DNA of 64,000 nt from Candidatus Defluviilinea gracilis (GCA_016716235.1 JADJWS010000001.1:1736001-1800000), one strand, 5' to 3'; numbered from the stretch's first letter, positions 35,163 through 42,982 are shown. The notes: generated from the letters alone by a model not told the origin. Made by a program: numbers and translations.

Positions 35163-35987
35163 ATGGCTCGCAACATTGTATCGCGCGCGTTGATCGTCTT
35201 GAGCGGGTTCTTCCTGCTGTTGAGCATGATTGGGATTCCGATGGTGTGGTGGTTGAACGGTCCGCTGACGCGCGAGGGGGTGGCGCGGCTTGGGGAGATC
35301 GAAACAGCCTTACGTCAGGGCGAGGAAGCGTTGGATCGTTCGCGCGTCGAGTTGGAACGCGCGTTGGGCATTCTCGATTCCACCGAACAGGCGTTGAACG
35401 ACTTCACGCGGAACGATCCGCAAGCGTTCTTCGAAGATGTGCAGACCACGCTCGATGATGAACTCGTCCCCGAATTGAAAACGGCGAAGGAGCGCCTGAT
35501 CGCGGCGCGTGATACGCTCGAAAATGCGCGCGTGACGATCCTTGGGGTGAACATCGTCCCGTTCATCAATGTCAACATTCCCGATAAAACCCTGACCGAC
35601 CTGATCGATTCCGCCGATGCGTTGGAATCAAAGATCGGCGATCTGAGCGAGCTTGCCGAGCAGGCTTCGGTGTTGCTTGATTCGGCTTCGCAACTTTTCA
35701 GCGGAGACTTTGACGAAACGCGCGCGAGCCTGGAGGGTTTTCTTGCCGAAGTGAATGGATACCAGCAGAAGGTGACAGGTTGGCGCGCGCAGGTGGAGGA
35801 AGCCAAAACGAACCTGCCTGTGTGGATCGATATCGCGTCCGTTGCGCTGACGGTCTTCTTCCTTTGGTTCGGTCTGTCGCAAGTGAGCCTGTTCCTGCAT
35901 GGACGCGCGATGCTACGCGGGGAGAATCCGTGGAAGGGGTTGAGGTCATTGTTTCGGTTCCGAGACGCGTCCAAACAAGAGGGTTGA
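35163..35987 (+). CDS. Membrane-anchored coiled-coil protein, unknown function
   Basis: A 274-residue protein. One hydrophobic helix near the N-terminus (LIVLSGFFLLLSMIGIPMVW), a long, charged, helical middle with repeated Leu spacing (EIETALRQGEEALDRSRVEL and onward), and a second hydrophobic helix near residues 220-245 (DIASVALTVFFLWFGLSQVS). The middle would lie outside the membrane as a coiled coil. GGAGG lies 8 bases before the ATG. No family is recognised. It is a single + strand gene between the galK group and the GGDEF operon. Confidence 0.7.
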   Translation: MARNIVSRALIVLSGFFLLLSMIGIPMVWWLNGPLTREGVARLGEIETALRQGEEALDRSRVELERALGILDSTEQALNDFTRNDPQAFFEDVQTTLDDELVPELKTAKERLIAARDTLENARVTILGVNIVPFINVNIPDKTLTDLIDSADALESKIGDLSELAEQASVLLDSASQLFSGDFDETRASLEGFLAEVNGYQQKVTGWRAQVEEAKTNLPVWIDIASVALTVFFLWFGLSQVSLFLHGRAMLRGENPWKGLRSLFRFRDASKQEG

Positions 35988-35991
35988 GTTG

Positions 35992-36141
35992 ATGACCTTA
36001 TACTTTCAAAATCGGGACGCTGATTCACGCAGAAAACGCAGATAAACGCGGATTTTTCAAAAAACGGGCGAAAGTTTTTATCAGCGTTTTCAGCGCGCTT
36101 CGCGGTCAGCGTCCAAAAAAGGAAAGTGTCGGGTAGTTAGT
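35992..36141. repeat. Degenerate family A element, inverted orientation
   Basis: GATGACCTTATACTTTC begins it and GAAAGTGTCGGGTAGTTAG ends it. The inner arms are GGGACGCTGATTCACGCAG and GCGCGCTTCGCGGTCAGCG. The terminal repeats are worn and no clear target-site duplication remains. Confidence 0.65.
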
Positions 36142-36162
36142 CGGAAGGTTGACATTTCTTTT

Positions 36163-36205
36163 GCCACAGAGAGCGCAGAGAGTCTGAGAAAAACTCTGAG
36201 CGGCT
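36163..36205. repeat. Half of a CCACAGAG-type hairpin repeat
   Basis: GCCACAGAGAGCGCAGAGAG followed by CTGAGAAAAACTCTGAG. Similar to 21587-21655 but truncated on the right. Confidence 0.55.
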
Positions 36206-36216
36206 GTTTCTTAACC

Positions 36217-36313
36217 AGGACTTACGCAGTTGGCGGGCAGTTCGATTTGCCAAGCAAATCGTGCCGCCGCGGCAGCGCAACTACGGCGCAACAGGTTCAA
36301 CTGCGTAAGTCCT
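36217..36313. mobile_element. Small inverted-repeat element with AGGACTTACGCAGTTG ends (family C)
   Basis: A 97-bp element with perfect 16-bp terminal inverted repeats. TTAAC lies just outside both ends (36211-36215 and 36315-36319) and may be a target duplication. Inside are GATTTGCCAAGCAAATC and other short palindromes. No coding capacity. The right end lies near the stop of the next minus-strand gene. Confidence 0.62.
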
Positions 36314-36329
36314 ATTAACTATCAGGTGG

Positions 36330-37310
36330 CTAGGTTTTATTCCCTGCCCGTTTGCGACTCTGTTTGTGTTTGTACATCGCCTCATCTGCCTGCGTGAGGA
36401 ACTCTTCCATAGAAATTGTGGAATCGGATTCCACGCGGATACTTCCCATGCTGAAAGATAAGGCGCGTTCGGGTTCGATCTGTCGGTTGTATGCGTCTAT
36501 GTTCTTTTGCAGGAGCGCTTGTATGTTGACGAGATCGTTATGGGTCGCATCCACGATCAGGACGACAAACTCGTCGCCGCCCAGGCGCCCGCTCACGTCT
36601 GAATCGTGAAATGTGGAAGTTAAGATGCGGGCAAAGTTAACCAGAGCCGCGTCTCCGCCGGCGTGACCGAACATGTCATTGATGGCTTTCAGGCTGTCCA
36701 GGTCAATGTAGATCAGGGAGGAGGCATACCCTGCCCGCCGCGCAAACTTCAATAAATTGGTCGCCAGGATCATGAAGCCGCGGCGGTTGTTCAGCCCGGT
36801 CAGGCCGTCTATGAGGGATAGGTTTCGCAGGCGCTCATTGGCATCTTCGAGCGCGGAAACCTTTTCGTAGAGTTTATCGGCAAGTAATTGCAAATGTTCG
36901 CGTTGTAGTTGACCGGTTTGCGGCAACCGGGAAGGGATCGTTGGATTCTTAAGCGCGTCATTCACCGCCCGCAAGATCGCTTGCGGCTCGGCGGGCTTGC
37001 GGAGAATGTGCGTCACCCCGCTGGCGCGCGCCAATTTGTGTATCTCCGTCTCATCATAATTGGACGTTTGGAAAACCACAGGGATTCCCATCAGCAACGG
37101 TTCTGCCCGCAGGCGGCGCACCAGTGTAAACCCATCCATGGTTGGCATGAGAATATCGGTAATGATCAGATCGGGGAGTTCGGCGCGCGCGACTTCCAAA
37201 GCCTGAACGCCGTCCTCGGCTTCGAGAAAGCGATGGCCATAATTCCCCAATAATGTTGTATATGCCCGGCGATCCGTTGGGTTCTTGTCAACGATGAGAA
37301 GGATTGCCAT
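36330..37310 (-). CDS. Response regulator with GGDEF diguanylate cyclase output
   Basis: A 326-residue protein. Residues 1-120 are a receiver domain with LLIVDKN, the phospho-acceptor D52 in LIITDILMP and K105. A helical linker precedes a GGDEF domain (about 165-320) with IDGLTGLNNRRGF, YIDLDSLKAINDMFGHAGGD and an intact GRLGGDEFVVL at 244-248. It would make cyclic di-GMP or a related cyclic dinucleotide when phosphorylated. The inhibitory I-site RxxD is HDSD here, so product inhibition may be lost. It is the last gene of the minus-strand operon beginning at 41781. Confidence 0.9.
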   Translation of the reverse strand: MAILLIVDKNPTDRRAYTTLLGNYGHRFLEAEDGVQALEVARAELPDLIITDILMPTMDGFTLVRRLRAEPLLMGIPVVFQTSNYDETEIHKLARASGVTHILRKPAEPQAILRAVNDALKNPTIPSRLPQTGQLQREHLQLLADKLYEKVSALEDANERLRNLSLIDGLTGLNNRRGFMILATNLLKFARRAGYASSLIYIDLDSLKAINDMFGHAGGDAALVNFARILTSTFHDSDVSGRLGGDEFVVLIVDATHNDLVNIQALLQKNIDAYNRQIEPERALSFSMGSIRVESDSTISMEEFLTQADEAMYKHKQSRKRAGNKT

Positions 37311-37357
37311 ACTATGATTCGCGGATGAGGAGCGCAGACCGGGGGCTCAACCGGTCA

Positions 37358-39061
37358 TTACCCGAAGGGGAATTGGTCCAGCAGATCCCAACGTTCGGCG
37401 CCCATCTGCACGGTCCATTCGAAACTTCTCACGGTGAAGGATAACCCTCGCCCGGTTCCAAACGTGGGGTCTTTGATCTGCGGCGACATGTTCTCCGGCA
37501 TATCAACGATCTTGATGTGGGGCAGCCAATCGCTGGACGCGTACGGATACGCTTCGTATCCCATGTCTTGGGCGATGTGGGCAAGTTCGTTGTAGATTTT
37601 TTCCAACGCCGGTGTTTTTTCAGCCAACAGCCATAACCTGCCCTTTTGGCTGTGCACATTCATCCGCGCAATGCTTCTGACGCTGATCTCAAGGGGCGGC
37701 AAGTTCCGCGCATACTCCGTCAGGCGCTCCTTCAAAGCCGAAAAATCCTTCACATTGCGGATCGCCTGAATGGTCATGTGAATATCCATGATCGGCGTCC
37801 CGTTGATCAGGCGGGCAGTATCTTCTGAAAGTTGGAATAACTTTGGGTAGTCTTCGCTCTCGGGCCGGACAATGATGAAGGTTGATTTACCGTCTGACGA
37901 TGACAAGTTCATAATTTCGGTTTCCTTCACGCGATTCCTATACAAAGCCACATGCGCTTCATTGATATTCCTGCCGGCGCCGTAATTCCACGCAAGCAAC
38001 CCGTGACTTTTGTCTTTTTCCCAAACGGTACGAAGCCTGTCTTCCAGTTTGGGCAGATCGTCGGCGGTGGAAGTGATTTTGAATTCGTCTCCCGCCCGTT
38101 CCGAGCGGAAGAGCAGGAACCCTTCATCTTTCGGGAAGTGTTTCACCAACACATTTGAAAATCGCCTCAGATCCTGGTCTATGGCGGCGCTTCCGTAGCG
38201 GGCATTCCCCTCGTGCATATTGATCATGTCCGTCAGGGCAATGCATTGGATGGCTTTATTTTCAACGTACCACCTCGCGCCCAACCCATTGAGCGTGTCT
38301 GTGAGCGGTTCGCGGGTGACGATGCTTTCCACAACGCTCTGCGTGATTCGAACCTGTTCGATCACCTGTTGTTCCAAATTGACCGGCAGGTTCAACAAAC
38401 AAATTTTATCGATAAGCGTTTCGTAAGGCATATTAAACTCATGCCAACTTTGATGGAGATTGACTTCCTCCATGCGCGCGGGAATTTCGGTATGGCTTTC
38501 CAGGATGGTCTGCCTGACGACGATGGGGCGGTAGGCTCGGCGTTGTTTCTGGAGTTCATGCTCCGCCTCGGTTTCGGTCATCCCCGCGCCAAAGTCCCAC
38601 GTCAGGAGAGAGTCGCGTTCTTGATCCGCATACAACTTCGACAACATGCGTTTGATCTCTCGCGGGGTCTTCGATGTGGAGGTGATGCGGAACTCGTCGC
38701 TGCCCGGCGACCTGCGGACGAAGTCGCCCTGGTCGGAGGTAAAGATGTACATAAATTGGAACGCCAGTTTATGCAGTTCCAAGTCCACCGCCGCGGCGCC
38801 ATACACTTTGTTCGCCTGTCGCAGGTCGTAAATGTCCACCTTTGCCATGCCTGTATGCCCGGCGGGGATGAGCCATTTCTCCGCGCGCGAGTTGAGCGCA
38901 TGCGTGATGGGATCGTATAACGCCAGATTTTTGGCATTTTTCAGTATGCCGGAGAGGATACTTTTCAAAGGCTGGCGTTGCGCCTCATGGATCGGTAACG
39001 CCTCGAACAAGGTCTCTAACTCTTTGAAGGCTTGCAGAAAAATTTTTTGCTCGTTATCCAT
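37358..39061 (-). CDS. Tandem variant GGDEF domains fused to a 2H-phosphoesterase-like domain
   Basis: A 567-residue protein. Residues about 45-180 and 250-385 are two related GGDEF-like modules: ALYDPITHALNSR with VDIYDLRQANKVYG and PGSDEF (signature at 120-124), then EPLTDTLNGLGAR and RAGDEF (323-327). Each ends in LL-W-x-x-GAG. One signature glycine is changed in each; variants of this type are active in some cyclases, but the second copy also lacks the first metal aspartate. Residues 425-520 look like a 2H phosphoesterase, with IHMTIQA (H428, T430) and LPHIKIV (H515, K517 in place of Ser/Thr). I do not know this domain order. It overlaps the STAND ATPase gene by 8 bases. Confidence 0.72.
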   Translation of the reverse strand: MDNEQKIFLQAFKELETLFEALPIHEAQRQPLKSILSGILKNAKNLALYDPITHALNSRAEKWLIPAGHTGMAKVDIYDLRQANKVYGAAAVDLELHKLAFQFMYIFTSDQGDFVRRSPGSDEFRITSTSKTPREIKRMLSKLYADQERDSLLTWDFGAGMTETEAEHELQKQRRAYRPIVVRQTILESHTEIPARMEEVNLHQSWHEFNMPYETLIDKICLLNLPVNLEQQVIEQVRITQSVVESIVTREPLTDTLNGLGARWYVENKAIQCIALTDMINMHEGNARYGSAAIDQDLRRFSNVLVKHFPKDEGFLLFRSERAGDEFKITSTADDLPKLEDRLRTVWEKDKSHGLLAWNYGAGRNINEAHVALYRNRVKETEIMNLSSSDGKSTFIIVRPESEDYPKLFQLSEDTARLINGTPIMDIHMTIQAIRNVKDFSALKERLTEYARNLPPLEISVRSIARMNVHSQKGRLWLLAEKTPALEKIYNELAHIAQDMGYEAYPYASSDWLPHIKIVDMPENMSPQIKDPTFGTGRGLSFTVRSFEWTVQMGAERWDLLDQFPFG

Positions 39062-41294
39062 GCGGTTGTTGATTTACCGCCAGGTGCGGATGCAACGTGA
39101 ATATCTTTTGCAGGAACTCTTGTCCCAGCCGAATCTCGTGTTGCATCCCCTGGCGTTGAAACCCTTCCATTGATTCGTTAACCAGGCTGAGCGCGGCGTT
39201 GGGCTCGGCATTCGATTCAAGATACACCGCGGCAAGCCCCAGTTGACCGCGCGCCAGTTCCTCCACCCGACCGAATTCATTGGCAGAGCGGATCCCCTCT
39301 TTGAAGTGACGCTCTGCCTCTTCGTATTTTTTTTCCTTCAGCGCGACAAAGCCCAGCCCGTTGTACGCGTAACTGATGTGGCGCACCGGGTCTTTCCGCA
39401 CGGGGTCCTGCCACGTTTCCAGCGCTTTCTGGTACCACGCCCCGGCTTGCTTGATGTTGCCTCGTTCATTCTCAAGATCGCCGAGACCAAACTGCGCAAA
39501 GCCTTTGCTGTAGATCCCATAATCGTCGTCGGCGTGTTGTTCGCTGGTCGTGAGCGCATCCATCAACATTTGTTCCGAACGCTCGAAATTCCCCAGCCGA
39601 AGTTCCACGGTGCCGATCAATCTCTGCGCGGCCGCGATCAACAGCCCGTCCCGCGTGATCGTGGTTGCCGAGAGCGATTCCTCCGCCCAACGCAAAGCCC
39701 GCAGATAATCGCCCTGATAAAAATAGATCCAACTGATGTTGCGCGCAAATGTGCTGACCGATTTCCAATCGGAGAGCAGGTTTGCCGCGCGGAGCGAGGC
39801 GTGCGCGAGCGTGAGACGGTCGTACCAGTAGGCGCGTTGCCACAGCACGCTCCCGAACTGGGCGCCGATCTGCACCAGCAATTCGGCAATCCCCCTCGTC
39901 TTCTTGGTCAAGGAACTTGTGCCGGGCAGTTTCTTCTGTATGGATTTGTAACACCATTGCGCGGCGCTCAAAATGTTGTTCCTGTCTGCTAAGAGTTTGT
40001 CGTACCCGCGCCACTCGGTGAAGTCACTGCGTTGCGAGATCAACGCGGCATAATACTGCGCGATCTTCAACTCAGCCTGCTGAATGAATTTCCGATCACC
40101 GGTAAATTGGGTGCGGATATACCTGCGCGTGAGAGGCAGGATGCTGAAATAATCCCGGTCCGGTTCGAGTTCGATGAGGGTGAACTGCAACAGATCGCTG
40201 GCGGCGACCTCGAAACTGTCCTCATCTTCAATGCCGGAGATTTCCCTCAACGCCTCCCTCGAAACGGCTTCAGGTTGCAAGGCAAGGAGATATAGCAATT
40301 TCTTTTCATTGTGGTGACGCAACAACTCCCAACTGTGATTGAAACAATATTGCAGGACGGGAATATTCGCGTCCATGCTCAATTTATCCAGCACTTGCGC
40401 GGCGGAATACCCCAGCACGGCGATCTGTCCCTGTACCCACAACAACGCGAGCGGAAGCCCGCCGGTGTGTTCCGCTAAATATTTATTTTGCTCTTTGGTC
40501 AATTGGATGTTTTTCTGTTGAGCGTCCCATTTCAGCAGGGCGTTGCTTTCGTCGAACGACAATCCCTGCAAGCGGATGATCTGCCCTTCGGTCACTCGTT
40601 CGCGCGAGGTGACGAGCGCTTTGAGCGTGATCGGCGAACGCCGCAAAAAGTCGAGGATGTCGCGTTGCTCGGTTTTGGAGAGCGACTCGAAATTGTCCAG
40701 AACAAGAAGCGTGGTGCGCCGCGCCAGCAGGTTATATGCCTGCTTGATCTGCTCGTGAATCGGCATATTCCCAATCGTCGGATTCCCCAAACTCGAACCG
40801 ATGGTGATCAGGATATCGGAAAACGATTTGGCTTCCGGAATGATCGGCTCGATGCCGTGCAGGGTGAGCACCGATTCCTTCGCCGAGATCCAGATGACCG
40901 ATTCGAACAAATCCGCCTCGACACAACGATGACTCGCTTCGATGGCAAGCGCGGATTTTCCCACGCCGCCGATGCCCTCGATGCCGATGATAAACGTGCG
41001 GCTGTTGGGGCTGAGCGATTGCAGGATGGTCTTGATCTCTGGTTCCCGCCCGACAAAATAATGACGTCTCGGCAGGTTCGAGAACGAGTCCGTTCTTTCG
41101 CGCGCGCCGCTGGAGGTCAACCCCTCGATCTCTTTGGCGTAGCGCGCGATCGCCTCCCGTTCCATCGTAACGCTGTTGATGAGATGCAGCGGCTGGTCGG
41201 CGCCGTACTTTGCGAGCATCTCTTCGAGCGCGTAGAGATTCTTTTTATGGAGATCGATCATCTTTTCACGATGAGCAATATCTTCCTGATTCAT
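39054..41294 (-). CDS. STAND (NB-ARC) ATPase with N-terminal effector-associated-like domain and TPR-like repeats
   Basis: A 746-residue signal-transduction ATPase. Residues 4-60 are a small helical domain of the effector-associated type (LHKKNLYALEEMLAKYGADQ). An NB-ARC-type ATPase follows with FVGREPEI, Walker A in EGIGGVGKS (106-114), Walker B in LLVLDNFESL, the sensor LKALVTSRE and GGLPLALLWVQGQ. The C-terminal half is helical repeats of TPR type (LGDLENERGNIKQAGAWYQK, LGFVALKEKKYEEAERHFKE). Such proteins oligomerise when a ligand binds the repeats. The ATG at 41294 is preferred over 41360. A small adaptor gene lies 13 bases upstream, and the GGDEF-2H gene overlaps its end. Confidence 0.85.
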   Translation of the reverse strand: MNQEDIAHREKMIDLHKKNLYALEEMLAKYGADQPLHLINSVTMEREAIARYAKEIEGLTSSGARERTDSFSNLPRRHYFVGREPEIKTILQSLSPNSRTFIIGIEGIGGVGKSALAIEASHRCVEADLFESVIWISAKESVLTLHGIEPIIPEAKSFSDILITIGSSLGNPTIGNMPIHEQIKQAYNLLARRTTLLVLDNFESLSKTEQRDILDFLRRSPITLKALVTSRERVTEGQIIRLQGLSFDESNALLKWDAQQKNIQLTKEQNKYLAEHTGGLPLALLWVQGQIAVLGYSAAQVLDKLSMDANIPVLQYCFNHSWELLRHHNEKKLLYLLALQPEAVSREALREISGIEDEDSFEVAASDLLQFTLIELEPDRDYFSILPLTRRYIRTQFTGDRKFIQQAELKIAQYYAALISQRSDFTEWRGYDKLLADRNNILSAAQWCYKSIQKKLPGTSSLTKKTRGIAELLVQIGAQFGSVLWQRAYWYDRLTLAHASLRAANLLSDWKSVSTFARNISWIYFYQGDYLRALRWAEESLSATTITRDGLLIAAAQRLIGTVELRLGNFERSEQMLMDALTTSEQHADDDYGIYSKGFAQFGLGDLENERGNIKQAGAWYQKALETWQDPVRKDPVRHISYAYNGLGFVALKEKKYEEAERHFKEGIRSANEFGRVEELARGQLGLAAVYLESNAEPNAALSLVNESMEGFQRQGMQHEIRLGQEFLQKIFTLHPHLAVNQQPHG

Positions 41295-41307
41295 AGACAG
41301 CCTCGGT

Positions 41308-41781
41308 TTACTCGATGATCCGAATATCCTTGTTATACAACTTGGAAAGCGCCGCCTCAAGTTGTTCGATGGTTTCGATCATGGCGTCTTCCGCCTCGGT
41401 CATGGTATGCACCACGATCGGAGGCACGAGTGCGCTTCCCCATTTCGCATATTGTTCTTTTGCGATCTGATAATTCTGCGAGTACGTTTGCAACAGCCTC
41501 ACCAAATGCCCGACTTCCGCCTCGTAATTCTTCCACAGACCCTCATCCACTTTGACAGAAAGCAATTCCTCTTTGGATTCCGCCTTCGTCTCCATCGCAC
41601 TCTTCGACTCGTTTCGAACGGCGGGGAGGGCTGGTTCGGCTTCGGCTGGCTTTTCCTCTGCGGGGGCAGGGGCGTCCTTCGCCTTCCGCCGTTCCCGACG
41701 TTCCTCCAGAATTTTACGCCCCTCATCAAATATGAAGTCAATCGCTTTCAACAAAATAGGGAGTTCGATCGCATCCAACAT
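41308..41781 (-). CDS. Small adaptor with C-terminal effector-associated-like domain
   Basis: A 157-residue protein. An N-terminal helix (LPILLKAIDFIFDEGRKI) is followed by an Ala-, Glu- and Pro-rich linker (35-70) and a helical C-terminal domain. Residues about 95-146 (LLQTYSQNYQIAKEQYAKWG and onward) align with residues about 12-60 of the STAND ATPase encoded next: both have the L-x(6)-N-x(8)-A-K-W/Y-G pattern, a Pro-containing turn and a C-terminal E-x-x-I-x-x-L helix. Homotypic pairs of this sort connect sensors to effectors in bacterial conflict systems. First gene of the operon. Family assignment is by eye only. Confidence 0.6.
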   Translation of the reverse strand: MLDAIELPILLKAIDFIFDEGRKILEERRERRKAKDAPAPAEEKPAEAEPALPAVRNESKSAMETKAESKEELLSVKVDEGLWKNYEAEVGHLVRLLQTYSQNYQIAKEQYAKWGSALVPPIVVHTMTEAEDAMIETIEQLEAALSKLYNKDIRIIE

Positions 41782-41904
41782 AACGCCTCCTGTTGATTCA
41801 TTGTAGCACAGGAAGGAATGAGACGCTACGCTCGCAGGCGTTCAAATCACGGTGGGGATGATGGTCTGGGAGTTTGAAGCGACGCGTCTCTGAAATGAGC
41901 GCGT

Positions 41905-41940
41905 CGCCTTTCATCCTTCATCCTTCATAATTCATCCTTT
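41905..41940. repeat. TTCATCC heptamer repeat
   Basis: TTTCATCCTTCATCCTTCAT and AATTCATCC follow a 7-bp period. It directly precedes the first decayed TIR gene start. Confidence 0.75.
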
Positions 41941-42097
41941 ATGGACAAACGCCCCCTCAAAGTTTTCCCTTCGACAGGCTCAGGACAAGCCTCTGCCATA
42001 TCATCCCCTTGCGGGACGCCTCCGCGGACAAGCCGAAGGTGCGCGAGTTGTACCGCGCGCTGAAGCGACGCGGCGTGCAACCGTGGCTGGACGCGTC
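41941..42097 (+). pseudogene. Remnant 1 of the TIR gene 5' end, with two insertions
   Basis: Reads ATGGACAAACGCCCCCTCAA like the start of the intact gene at 42979. It is interrupted by the palindromic motif CCTTCGACAGGCTCAGGACA (41968-41990) and again near 42000 (ATATCATCCCCTTGCGGGA). The segment from GCCTCCGCGGACAAGCCGAA through CGTGGCTGGACGCG then matches the intact gene almost exactly before homology stops. It cannot encode a TIR domain. Confidence 0.8.
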
Positions 42098-42101
42098 AAA
42101 A

Positions 42102-42131
42102 TTACGAAATGGAAATTCATAGAGGTATAAT
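42102..42131 (+). promoter_or_regulatory. Possible promoter of hicBA
   Basis: TATAAT at 42126-42131 and a weak TTACGA at 42102-42107, with an 18-bp spacer. The HicB-like gene starts 27 bases downstream. The -10 is consensus; the -35 is poor. Confidence 0.4.
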
Positions 42132-42157
42132 TGCAACATCGTTCAGGAGATTTGACC

Positions 42158-42355
42158 ATGAAATACAAAATCCGACTCGAAGAAACGGACGAAGGCTTTG
42201 CCGTTTGGGTGCCTGGATTTCCAGGTTGCTGGTCGCAAGGGGAAACCGAACTGGAAGCGATTGAAAATATCAAAGATGCGATTCAAACTTATCTTGAAAC
42301 CATTGATATTCTGAATCGAGATAAAGAAACCCGTTTGGTTGAAGTTCCCGTGTAA
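42158..42355 (+). CDS. HicB-like antitoxin
   Basis: A 65-residue protein starting MKYKIRLEETDEGFAVWVPG, a partial RNase H-like fold typical of HicB and its UPF0150 relatives. WSQGETELEAIENIKDAIQT is the conserved helix. AGGAGA lies before the ATG at 42158; an earlier ATG at 42131 falls in the -10 box. It is followed 2 bases later by the HicA-like reading frame. It has no C-terminal DNA-binding domain, so it is the short form. Confidence 0.8.
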   Translation: MKYKIRLEETDEGFAVWVPGFPGCWSQGETELEAIENIKDAIQTYLETIDILNRDKETRLVEVPV

Positions 42356-42357
42356 TC

Positions 42358-42570
42358 ATGCCCAAATTGGCGGGAGTTCAACACCAGTGAGCCGTAAAAG
42401 CTTTTGAGAAAGCGGGGTTTCGTGTCATCCGTGAAGGGAAGCATATTTCGATGGCGAAAGATGACCGCATTATCATTATCCCGCGCAATAACCCGATCAA
42501 TGCTTTCACGATGGGCGGAATTATCAAAGACGCGGGGTTGACCATCGAAGAGTTCAAGAAATTACTCTAA
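42358..42570 (+). pseudogene. HicA-like mRNA interferase toxin with an internal stop codon
   Basis: Reads MPKLAGVQHQ, then TGA at 42388-42390, then AVKAFEKAGFRVIREGKHIS and a full HicA fold through GGIIKDAGLTIEEFKKLL and TAA. HicA proteins are double-stranded RNA-binding-fold toxins with a catalytic His; here it is the His of REGKHISM. Only codon 11 is broken, and the rest shows no decay. The frame starts 2 bases after the hicB stop. A re-start at an internal ATG (42451) would lose the His. I treat it as a recently inactivated toxin. Confidence 0.75.
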
Positions 42571-42571
42571 C

Positions 42572-42708
42572 ATGACCGATGCCAAACGCCCCCTCAAAGT
42601 CTTCCTCTGCCACGCCTCCGCGGACAAGCCGTAGGTGCGCGAGTTGTACCGCACGCCTGCCCTGAGTGCTTCGCGATCGAAGGGTTGAAGCGACGCGGCG
42701 TGCAACAT
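42572..42708 (+). pseudogene. Remnant 2 of the TIR gene 5' end
   Basis: ATGACCGATGCCAAACGCCC matches the start of the intact TIR gene, and the frame is open through TCCGCGGACAAGCCG. A TAG then replaces AAG. A palindromic insert (CTGCCCTGAGTGCTTCGCGA near 42657-42684) interrupts the continuing homology, which ends at GCGGCGTGCAACA. It begins 1 base after the hicA stop. Confidence 0.8.
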
Positions 42709-42754
42709 TGAACGGGTATAATAAATCGAACGTACGAATAGAATTGTAAAAATC

Positions 42755-42982
42755 ATGTTGAAAAACATTCCCGCAAATTGGGACGCCGTTCACGCCGAAG
42801 AGACTCGTTTATTGCGCGCTTTATCCCCGCAGGAGGGTGCGCGGCAATTCTTTGCGTTAATGGCTGAATTCGAACCGTGGCTGCGGGAGACCGAGTCCGT
42901 GTTTCGGAATGAGCGCAATCGGACGATGATCGAACTTCAGGCGCGGTTAGCCAGTCTGAACGCCAAAACGGGACAGACATGA
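42755..42982 (+). CDS. Small helical protein upstream of the TIR gene
   Basis: A 75-residue product: MLKNIPANWDAVHAEETRLL, then RALSPQEGARQFFALMAEFE and a charged helical end. No family is recognised. Its stop overlaps the TIR gene's ATG by 4 bases, so it is very likely co-translated with it and may be a partner or regulator of the TIR protein. A TATAAT at 42717-42722 upstream might be its -10 box, but no acceptable -35 was found. Confidence 0.6.
   Translation: MLKNIPANWDAVHAEETRLLRALSPQEGARQFFALMAEFEPWLRETESVFRNERNRTMIELQARLASLNAKTGQT

Noticed and set aside
42388..42390. Recoding of the hicA TGA (selenocysteine, tryptophan or readthrough)
   Set aside because: TGA ends many genes here, for example iorA, iorB and dch-region genes, so it is a normal stop, and no SECIS-like or readthrough signal is visible.
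42717..42722. TATAAT before the small ORF upstream of the TIR gene as a promoter
   Set aside because: No -35-like hexamer lies at 15-19 bases; recorded only as a possibility in the gene entry.
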